Assembly (NCBI GenBank): GCA_002291855.1
Contig: DBAW01000106.1
Location: forward strand, 1 to 11,545
From: Sphingomonas sp. UBA1000
Lineage (GTDB): Bacteria > Pseudomonadota > Alphaproteobacteria > Sphingomonadales > Sphingomonadaceae
DNA: 11,545 bases
Reading direction: 5' to 3'
Shown here: positions 1 to 5,386 of the stretch, piece after piece
How positions within the stretch are numbered: the stretch's first letter is position 1
Layout of the letters: each line of letters opens with the position of its first letter
The notes under the pieces: model-generated
Told to the model about the DNA's origin: nothing
Database searches by the model: none
What the model saw: the letters and a program-made list of their open reading frames with translations, nothing else
Made by a program: the position numbers and the translations under genes

Positions 1-1396
1 CCGCCACATCGGTCACGATCGAGGAATGCAGCCACTCAGAAAGCAGCTGCTGGTCGGCCGCATACAGGCCGCCGGTCACGGTCAGCGCGCCGCCGCCCAT
101 GTTCCACACCCGCGACGCGCGCAGATCGTTGACGAAATAGTCGAGCGACCGCGCCCGGGTCTGCGCCATGAACGACAGCATCAGCAGGCCGTTGCCGTTG
201 ATCGGCGATCCGGCGGCGATCGGCTGGCCGGCGAGCGGGCCGCTGGCATAGCGCGCGGTCGCCCCGGCACCGCCCAGCTGCGCGGCCAGGCCGTTCACCG
301 TGTTCACCGATGACGGGAACACGCGCAGAAAGTCGCCCGAATTCGCCGAATAGCGCGCCTTGTTGCTGACCGTGAAGCCGGCAACGTCGAACTGCGCCTC
401 CAGCCCGATCGCCTTGCTGACCGGGTCCATGCCGTTGCGCACCGGGAACCGGCGCAGCTGGTTCTGCCCGTCGAGCGTCACGACATCGCCGATGAACGGC
501 GATAGCGTGGCGTCGCTGCGAATGTCGAAGCCGGGAAAGTTGCGGATCGTCGGATTGTCGTTCGTGCCGGTGATCTGGATCGGATAGGGGGCGAAGGTCG
601 GCGAACGGTCCTGCAGATATTTGGCGTGCAGGCGGATATAGCCGGTGTCGAACTGCTTGGTGACGTTCAGCCGGATCTGCCCGCCCTTATAGCCGGTAAA
701 GCCGATGTCGCGCGGCCCTTCGCCCTGGCGGTAAAAGCCGCCGATATGAAAGCGCCAGCCGCCGCCCAGCTGCTCGCCATAGTCGAAATCGATCCGGCGC
801 TCGCCATAATCGATCCCGCTGGTCAGCTGCACCGCGCCGCCCCCGGTCTCCCCGGTCTTCGACATCAGGTTGATCAGACCGCCCGGCGAGTTGGACGAAA
901 AGGTGGAGCTGGAGCCGCCCCGGATCGATTCGATCTGCGCGACATTGAAATCGGCGCGGATGAACACATCGGCGGCGAAGTTGAAAAAGTCGCCAAACTC
1001 CAGCACCGGCAGCCCGTCTTCCTGAAGCTGCAGATATTTGGCCCCGCCCGATGCCAGCGGCAGGCCGCGCACCGTGTAATTGGCATTGCCTTCGCCCACT
1101 GCGGATTCGACGCGCAGGCCGGGGATCGCGCGGATCACATCGGCGAACGGGCGCGGCCCGAGCTTCAGGAACTCGCTGGATTTGAACACGCTGGTCGAGG
1201 TCGCGCTGTCCAGCCGGTCGCGGCCACGCGCGACGCCGGTCGAAAACACTTCCTGCGCGGGGGCCGCCTGCGCATCGGCCGAGGTATCGGCGGGCGCGTC
1301 AGCCGGCGCATCGCCAGGCTGGTCGACAGGTTCGCCGGCAAGCACAGGCGTCGCCAGAACCGACGACGCGAGCAGGGCAAAGGCAATGTTTCTCAT
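1..1396 (-). CDS. TonB-dependent outer-membrane receptor, C-terminal part outside the window
   Basis: Active importer of the outer membrane, driven by TonB-ExbBD; substrate unknown. The visible 465 residues start with a signal peptide (residues 1-20, ending PVLA before GEPVD) and a low-complexity Ala/Asp/Pro stretch. A TonB-box-like EVFSTGVARGR follows. The plug domain then runs to about residue 180, with FADVIRAIPGLRVES, NYTVRGLPL, QEDGLPVLEFGD, IESIRGGSSSTFSSNSPGGL and INLMSKTGE, all standard plug landmarks. Beta-barrel strands follow. The frame stays open to base 1, so the 3' end is missing; family members are usually 700-900 residues. The ATG at 1396 is chosen because AGGA lies 6 bases upstream and the signal peptide begins there. 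The gene reads in the same direction as the SMP-30-like gene, but 374 bases separate them and it has its own promoter-like sequences. Family assignment is firm; the substrate is not predictable from sequence alone. Confidence 0.93.
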   Translation of the reverse strand, partial: MRNIAFALLASSVLATPVLAGEPVDQPGDAPADAPADTSADAQAAPAQEVFSTGVARGRDRLDSATSTSVFKSSEFLKLGPRPFADVIRAIPGLRVESAVGEGNANYTVRGLPLASGGAKYLQLQEDGLPVLEFGDFFNFAADVFIRADFNVAQIESIRGGSSSTFSSNSPGGLINLMSKTGETGGGAVQLTSGIDYGERRIDFDYGEQLGGGWRFHIGGFYRQGEGPRDIGFTGYKGGQIRLNVTKQFDTGYIRLHAKYLQDRSPTFAPYPIQITGTNDNPTIRNFPGFDIRSDATLSPFIGDVVTLDGQNQLRRFPVRNGMDPVSKAIGLEAQFDVAGFTVSNKARYSANSGDFLRVFPSSVNTVNGLAAQLGGAGATARYASGPLAGQPIAAGSPINGNGLLMLSFMAQTRARSLDYFVNDLRASRVWNMGGGALTVTGGLYAADQQLLSEWLHSSIVTDVA

Positions 1397-1431
1397 CTCT
1401 CGTCCTAGCGTGATTATGGTTTTATCGACGC

Positions 1432-1437
1432 ATTATA
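1432..1437 (-). promoter_or_regulatory. Candidate -10 box of the TonB receptor gene
   Basis: A perfect TATAAT reads on the minus strand, about 36 bases before the ATG at 1396. No good TTGACA-like -35 lies 16-18 bases upstream (the hexamer there is GATAAG), so the promoter may need an activator. An 8-base direct repeat, GTCGATAA on the minus strand, flanks the box at 1422-1429 and 1456-1463. Placement next to a receptor gene in an AT-rich island supports a promoter, but this is inference. Confidence 0.4.
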
Positions 1438-1493
1438 GAGAGCGAGAAGTCTAGCTTATCGACTTCAGATATTTTATTTATGACAAAGCAAAT

Positions 1494-1520
1494 TCAGTAA
1501 CTTAACTGATGCTCAGTAAA
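1494..1520 (-). promoter_or_regulatory. Candidate operator: three TTACTGA-type half-sites
   Basis: TTAACTGATGCTCAGTAAA (1502-1520) is a near-perfect palindrome: 8-base arms with one mismatch around TGC. A third half-site, TCAGTAA (1494-1500), repeats 1513-1519 in the same orientation, 19 bases away. It also pairs with ACTGA at 1505-1509. The group lies about 65-85 bases upstream of the predicted receptor transcription start, a typical activator position. The binding protein is unknown. Confidence 0.35.
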
Positions 1521-1724
1521 ACCCCCTAGGCTCACGCGGCAACCACGTCAGCCCGCGCGATCATCAATATGATTTGTCACGATATCTTATGGTTATGCCC
1601 GCACCGCCTGCGCGGGCCAGCGGCTGCCCGCACGATGGCGGAACAGGATGACGGGACTGGATGGTGTGACGGGGAAGCGCCGGGACGGATTCCCCGCCAA
1701 GCCGCTCTGGACCTTTGATTTACC

Positions 1725-1773
1725 GCATTTTCCAGGTCGCCGGGCGATTCAACCCGGCTTGAAAAATGCGCTA
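1725..1773 (-). repeat. Palindromic intergenic repeat, copy A
   Basis: A 49-base imperfect hairpin. The outer arms are GCATTTT and AAAATGC and the inner arms GCCGGG and CCCGGC, around the loop CGATTCAA, with a small bulge between stems. It matches copy B at 9092-9139 over almost its whole length. Read on the minus strand it begins TAG, and that TAG is the stop codon of the SMP-30-like gene. It lacks a U-tract on either strand, so it is not a classical intrinsic terminator, though it could protect or end the mRNA. I associate TAGAGCATTTTC-type palindromes with repeated intergenic elements of alphaproteobacteria, from memory. Confidence 0.75.
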
Positions 1774-2757
1774 AAGCCTGACGATCGCGACCGCGTTATT
1801 GGGGTTCATCGGCACGATCAGCTGGTTGCGGTCGGGATCGTGGCACATCGAGGCCGCGCTGGGGATGTTTCGCGCGATCAGTTCGGCCGGACGGCCCGGG
1901 CGCATCCGCTGGATACCGCCTTCGCGCACGCTGCTGATATAGCGGGTGCCATCGGGCAGGATCACCAGCCCGTCATTGCCCGACTGGGCGGCCTGTTCGG
2001 TGGCGAGCAGCGCGCCCGACGGGCTGAACGTCATCACATCGCGATTGCCGAGATTGACGACGACGATGTTGCCTGCGGGGTCAAGCGCGATGCCGTTGGG
2101 CAGCGACAGCGGCGCGCCGTCGACCAGCACGCGCGCACTGCCATTGGGATCGATCCTGTAGACGCGCATCGGCACCCGCCCGTCGGGGCTGCCGGTCTGG
2201 GTGGCGTAGATAGTGCCGTCGGCGGCGACCGCGATGTCGTTGAACCAGGGCGAATCCGGCACGCGGATGGCGCGCACCGGCGCGCCGCTGGCGACATCGA
2301 ACACGCGGATCACCGACACGCGCGGCGCGCCATCGGCGGTGCCGCCATCGCTGTCGGCCAGATAGAGCCGCCCGCCCTGAATGTCGCTGCCGAACGGCTG
2401 GTTGAGCACCAGCCCGGCACGACTGGCCCCGATCCATTTGGCGGTGTGGACCGACCCATCGGGATTGAGCAGCGAGACAAAGCCGTCATTGGGGGCCTCG
2501 GTCTGGGCGGCACCGCGGCTGACGACCATGATCAGCCGGCGGCTGCGGTCATAAATGCAGCTTTCCGCGCTCACGATCGCGCCGAACACGCGCACATTGG
2601 TCGACATTGGCTGGTGCCGCCCGTCGACCGTCACGCCAAGCGGCGCCCCGGCCTCGAACACGCCCGGCGGCGGCATATCCTGCGCGCCGGCGAGAGATCC
2701 CGCCGCCATGCCGCCGCACAGCATCGCCGCCACCACGCCCGGCCATCGCCGCATCAT
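1771..2757 (-). CDS. Secreted SMP-30/gluconolactonase-like beta-propeller protein
   Basis: Probable metal-dependent lactonase or related hydrolase of the SMP-30/gluconolactonase/LRE family, exported to the periplasm; 328 residues, about 300 after signal cleavage, normal for the family. The signal peptide runs from residue 1 to about 25 (VVAAMLCGGMAAGSLAGA before QD). Family landmarks are in order: SAESCIYD (Glu65, expected metal ligand), WFNDIAVAADGTIYAT (Asn173), LPNGIALDPAGNIVVVN (Asn221, expected metal ligand) and GNDGLVILPDG (Asp262, expected metal ligand and base). The start is one of two tandem ATGs at 2757 and 2754; GGAGG lies 3 and 6 bases before them, so the second may be used. The frame stays open further upstream, but that part has no signal peptide and runs into the divergent gene. 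The stop TAG lies in a palindromic repeat. The divergent esterase-like gene suggests joint action on one substrate. Substrate not identifiable. Confidence 0.85.
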   Translation of the reverse strand: MMRRWPGVVAAMLCGGMAAGSLAGAQDMPPPGVFEAGAPLGVTVDGRHQPMSTNVRVFGAIVSAESCIYDRSRRLIMVVSRGAAQTEAPNDGFVSLLNPDGSVHTAKWIGASRAGLVLNQPFGSDIQGGRLYLADSDGGTADGAPRVSVIRVFDVASGAPVRAIRVPDSPWFNDIAVAADGTIYATQTGSPDGRVPMRVYRIDPNGSARVLVDGAPLSLPNGIALDPAGNIVVVNLGNRDVMTFSPSGALLATEQAAQSGNDGLVILPDGTRYISSVREGGIQRMRPGRPAELIARNIPSAASMCHDPDRNQLIVPMNPNNAVAIVRL

Positions 2758-2926
2758 CCGCCTCCCCCTGTTCTGCCGATGCGCCAAGCCTAGCCGGGGC
2801 GGCGCTGCGATCATAGCCCCGCGCCCCTCGCCCCTCGCCGCGGCCCAACACGCCTCCGCACGGCCCTTGCGTGCGGGCATTGCCGCCTTAGGATCGCGGC
2901 GACAGACAGTGAGGGGGGGACAGGGA
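2758..2926. promoter_or_regulatory. Divergent promoter region between the propeller and esterase-like genes
   Basis: This 169-base gap separates two divergent genes for secreted proteins and must hold both promoters. For the plus-strand gene, TTGCGT (2867-2872) and TAGGAT (2889-2894) are 16 bases apart and would give a leader of about 26 bases. For the minus-strand gene, TATGAT reads at 2815-2810, about 50 bases before the start, with no good -35. A short tandem CCCCTCG repeat occurs near 2824-2838. No convincing operator palindrome is seen. All assignments are by eye. Confidence 0.4.
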
Positions 2927-4645
2927 ATGATGCGCGCAATCCGGTTCATGGGGGCGGCGGCGCTCGCCGCGCTGGCGGTGCCGGCGGCGGCCGAGACGTT
3001 CCGCGTCACGATCCCGGCCATGGCACCGCAGGCGCGTTATGACGGGCGGCTGATCCTGATCCTCTCGCCGCGCGACACGCCGGAGCCGCGTTTTCAGGTC
3101 GCGCCCGGCCATGATGCGCCGCAGGTGATCGGCATGAATGTGAGCGGCGTTGCGCGCGGCGGCACCGTCACCCTGACGGCGGACCTGCCCGGCTATCCGG
3201 CGCGCAGCCTCGCCGCCGTGCCGGCCGGCGATTATCATGTGCAGGCGGTCCTTCACGTCTATGATCGCTTCAAACGCGGCGATGGCCGCACCGTGCTGCT
3301 GCCCGCCGCGCGCGGGGCCGGGCAGAATTGGCGCGAGGAACCGGGCAATATCGTGAGCACGCCCAAGCGCGTGCGGTTCGATCCCGCCCGCCCCGGCCAG
3401 ATCGACATCGCGCTCGACCGGGTGCTGCCGCCGGTCGCGCCGCCCCAGGACACGCCGTTCATCCGCCATTTCCGGTTCAAAAGCCCCAGCCTCACCCGCT
3501 TCTGGGGGCGCGACACCTACATCACCGGCCATGTGCTGGTGCCGCGCGACTTCGACAAGCATCCCGAAGCGCGCTTTCCGCTCGCCATCTTCCATGGCCA
3601 TTTCCCGGCCGATTTCGGCGGTTTCCGCACCACCCCGCCCGATGCCGACGCGCCGTGCGTGCCCAATGCCCGGTTCGGCGAGCCCTGCTACAACCGCATC
3701 GAGCAGCAGGAAGCCTATGATTTCTACAAGAAATGGATCTCGCCCGACTTTCCGCGCATGCTGATCGTCGAGATCGACCATTCCAACCCGTTTTACGACG
3801 ACAGCTATGCGGTGAACTCGGCCAATCTCGGCCCCTATGGCGATGCCATCACCCATGAATTCCTGCCCGCGCTGGAGGCGAAGTTTCGCGGCATCGGTCA
3901 GGGCTGGGCGCGGTTTCTCTATGGCGGGTCGACCGGCGGCTGGTCGGCGATGGCGGCGCAGATCTTCTACCCGCGCGAGTATAACGGCGCGTTCATCGGC
4001 TGCCCCGACCCGGTCGATTTCCGCCATTATATGGTCACCAACATCTATGAGGAGCGCAACGCCTATTGGCGCGAAGGGCCGTTCGGCCGCGTCGCCAAGC
4101 CGGCCAAGCGCAACTATCTCGGCCATGTCGATTACATGGCCGAGGACGAGAACCGGCTCGAATATGTGCTGGGCGACAAAACCCGTTCGGGCGGGCAATG
4201 GGATATCTGGGAAGCGGTGTTCTCGCCAATGGGGGCGGACGGCTATCCGCGCCCGCTGGTCGACAAGCTGACCGGCGCGATCGACCCCGATGTCGCCCGC
4301 CACTGGCGCGACAATTACGACCTGACCCATATTCTGGCGCGCGACTGGGCGAAGCTCGCCCCCGATCTTCAGGGCAAGCTGCATGTCTATGTCGGCGACA
4401 TGGACAATTATTATCTGAACAACGCGGTCTATACGCTCGAACAGGTGCTCAACCGCGCCGATCCGCCCTATCGCGGCGAGGTGCTGTATGGCGACCGCGC
4501 CGAGCATTGCTGGAATGGCGATGCCAAGCTGCCCAACGCCGTGTCGCGGCTGCGCTACAACAGCATGTATGTCGACAAGATCCTCGAGCGCATCCGCCAG
4601 ACCGCGCCGCCGGGGGCCGATCTGACCAGCTGGCGCTATCGCTGA
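2927..4645 (+). CDS. Secreted esterase-like alpha/beta-hydrolase, 572 aa
   Basis: Probable exported serine esterase related to the putative-esterase (enterochelin-esterase-like) alpha/beta-hydrolases. The signal peptide is residues 1 to about 22 (FMGAAALAALAVPAAA before ET). A beta-rich N-terminal region follows to about residue 180. The hydrolase domain then shows IFHGHFP (His223, oxyanion-loop-like), FLYGGSTGGW with a GxSxG nucleophile elbow (Ser335), GDMDNYY (Asp491 or Asp493, probable acid) and AEHCWNGD (His527, probable catalytic base). A Ser-Asp-His triad in the right order supports activity. The protein is about twice the length of single-domain members because of the N-terminal region. 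The start is one of two tandem ATGs (2927, 2930) behind a G-rich ribosome site; the open frame continues upstream but without a signal peptide. It is divergent from the SMP-30-like gene, with the receptor beyond. The substrate (sugar ester, aryl ester or siderophore ester) cannot be decided. Confidence 0.82.
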   Translation: MMRAIRFMGAAALAALAVPAAAETFRVTIPAMAPQARYDGRLILILSPRDTPEPRFQVAPGHDAPQVIGMNVSGVARGGTVTLTADLPGYPARSLAAVPAGDYHVQAVLHVYDRFKRGDGRTVLLPAARGAGQNWREEPGNIVSTPKRVRFDPARPGQIDIALDRVLPPVAPPQDTPFIRHFRFKSPSLTRFWGRDTYITGHVLVPRDFDKHPEARFPLAIFHGHFPADFGGFRTTPPDADAPCVPNARFGEPCYNRIEQQEAYDFYKKWISPDFPRMLIVEIDHSNPFYDDSYAVNSANLGPYGDAITHEFLPALEAKFRGIGQGWARFLYGGSTGGWSAMAAQIFYPREYNGAFIGCPDPVDFRHYMVTNIYEERNAYWREGPFGRVAKPAKRNYLGHVDYMAEDENRLEYVLGDKTRSGGQWDIWEAVFSPMGADGYPRPLVDKLTGAIDPDVARHWRDNYDLTHILARDWAKLAPDLQGKLHVYVGDMDNYYLNNAVYTLEQVLNRADPPYRGEVLYGDRAEHCWNGDAKLPNAVSRLRYNSMYVDKILERIRQTAPPGADLTSWRYR

Positions 4646-4829
4646 GCGGGGGTTCTTTGCGCGCCTGACGGCGCGGGGGCGGCACCGGCCCGCTCCCCCA
4701 CCCGACCACCCAACGGCAGTATCATATGGGAGGCCGGGTGGTGGCGCGGGCCGGTGCCGCGACAAAGCAAGATCACGCCCCCGCACCGGAGGTGACAAAG
4801 CCGGCGACACCGGCTAAGGCGCGCCGCGC
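4646..4829. other. 184-base intergenic segment, highly structured
   Basis: No supported gene. Most of it is inverted repeats (4673-4784, described separately). Nearer the DUF2946 start are a hairpin AGCCGG-cgaca-CCGGCT (4799-4815), a direct repeat GACAAAGC (4761-4768 and 4794-4801), and a strong GGAGGTGA ribosome-site-like sequence (4788-4795) without a start codon at proper distance. A short open frame (ATG 4726 to TGA 4833) overlaps the next gene's start as ATGA, but its composition follows the repeat and I do not call it. The segment could end the esterase message, act as a 5' leader of the following cluster, or both. Confidence 0.55.
4673..4784. repeat. Nested long inverted repeats
   Basis: The main arms at 4679-4704 and 4735-4760 match in 24 of 26 positions as reverse complements; the outer 15 (beginning GCGGCACCGGCCCGC) are perfect. 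The loop is 30 bases (4705-4734). A second perfect 9-base pair, GCGGGGGCG at 4673-4681 and CGCCCCCGC at 4776-4784, encloses the first and shares three bases with its left arm, so the two pairings compete at that edge. There is no T-tract after the stem, so it is not a standard terminator. No target-site duplication or transposase is seen, so a mobile origin is only a possibility. Confidence 0.8.
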
Positions 4830-5243
4830 ATGACCCGGCTGCGCGCCCTGATTTTCGGCCACAAGGCGCTGGCGATCCTTGCGATCGCGGCGGCGCTTGC
4901 CGTCAAGGCGCTGATCCCGGCCGGGTTCATGCCCGCGCGCGCCGGCCAGGCGTTCATGATCGAACTGTGCTGGGACGGGGCAAACGATCCCGGCCCCGTG
5001 CGCATCGCCCTGCCGATGAAGGGCGATGCCGGCGATCCGGCGGCGCAGGGCGACATGAAGGCAAAATCGGGCTGCCTGTTCGCCAGCCTGGCGATGGCGG
5101 CGACCACCGGGGCCGATGCGCTGCTGCTGGCGGTCGCGCTCGCTTATGTGATGGCGCTGGGGCTGCGGCCGGCAGCGCCTTTGCTCCGCCGCCACGGGCC
5201 GGGCCTGCGCCCGCCGCTGCGCGGCCCGCCGCTCACCGTCTGA
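4830..5243 (+). CDS. DUF2946 family small membrane protein
   Basis: A 137-residue protein with the DUF2946 pattern: an N-terminal membrane segment (residues about 13-33, ending VKALIPAGFMP), a short periplasmic stretch with Cys47 (MIELCWDG) and Cys82 (SGCLFAS), a second hydrophobic segment (about 83-112), and the diagnostic tail LRPPLRGPP near the C-terminus. The family has no established biochemical function. As known from the family, such genes often sit beside copper or other metal-related TonB receptors; the two cysteines and the Met residues could bind metal, which is inference. The start at 4830 has only a weak site (AAGG, 10 bases upstream). It is first in a same-strand cluster with the receptor (143 bases later) and the PepSY protein. 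Family call is fairly sure; role is not. Confidence 0.78.
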   Translation: MTRLRALIFGHKALAILAIAAALAVKALIPAGFMPARAGQAFMIELCWDGANDPGPVRIALPMKGDAGDPAAQGDMKAKSGCLFASLAMAATTGADALLLAVALAYVMALGLRPAAPLLRRHGPGLRPPLRGPPLTV

Positions 5244-5386
5244 TCCGCACCGTTTAACGGCCAGCCCGCGCGCCCCGACGCGTGCCCGGCCGCGCCGTGC
5301 GCCATGCGCCGCGACCGCCAATGCCCCCGGCATGGCCGTCGCCGCCTGCGCGCCTGTTCAGACCGTGATTGCCAGGATTTCGATTG
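5244..5386 (+). other. Gap between DUF2946 and receptor genes
   Basis: 143 bases without a credible gene. An 11-base perfect palindrome, CCGTT-T-AACGG, lies at 5250-5260 just after the DUF2946 stop and could be a small operator. GCCATG and CATGGC could form a weak stem near 5299-5337. No clear -35/-10 pair is visible, so whether the receptor is co-transcribed with DUF2946 cannot be settled from sequence. Confidence 0.4.

Larger units (their letters stand above)
1397..1770. other. 374-base intergenic region with regulatory signals and one repeat copy
   Basis: No credible gene is seen. The part next to the receptor (about 1410-1520) is clearly AT-rich against a very GC-rich background and carries a TATAAT box and inverted repeats, described separately. 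Further out are ATCAT-caat-ATGAT (1560-1573) and a GC stem-loop, GCCCGC/GCGGGC with a 9-base loop (1597-1617). Neither has a T-tract, so neither is a standard terminator. The end next to the SMP-30-like gene holds one copy of the palindromic repeat (1725-1773). A plus-strand open frame through here has no family resemblance and lies antisense to the SMP-30-like gene. Confidence 0.6.

Noticed and set aside
626..1408. 260-codon plus-strand frame opposite the first receptor
   Set aside because: The minus strand carries a full TonB plug domain and signal peptide; the plus frame has no motif.
1597..1617. Terminator after the SMP-30-like gene
   Set aside because: The GCCCGC/GCGGGC stem lacks a T-tract and lies about 155 bases beyond the stop codon.
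1648..2793. 381-codon plus-strand frame opposite the SMP-30-like gene
   Set aside because: It is antisense to a gene with signal peptide and metal-ligand motifs; its own translation is His/Arg/Ala-rich without any family resemblance.
4679..4760. Intrinsic terminator of the esterase-like gene
   Set aside because: The stem is strong but the 30-base loop and lack of a following T-tract do not fit an intrinsic terminator; kept as an inverted repeat of unknown role.
4679..4760. Insertion sequence or MITE
   Set aside because: Inverted arms are present, but no flanking target-site duplication, no transposase and no second copy in the window.
2888..4810. 640-codon open frame on the minus strand opposite the esterase-like gene
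   Set aside because: Arg/Ala/Gly-rich, without motif, signal peptide or ribosome site; the plus strand has a clear catalytic triad. Long antisense frames are common at this GC content.
4646..4829. Cobalamin or other known riboswitch before the DUF2946 cluster
   Set aside because: I could not find the conserved B12-box or other riboswitch core sequences by eye; only generic inverted repeats are present.
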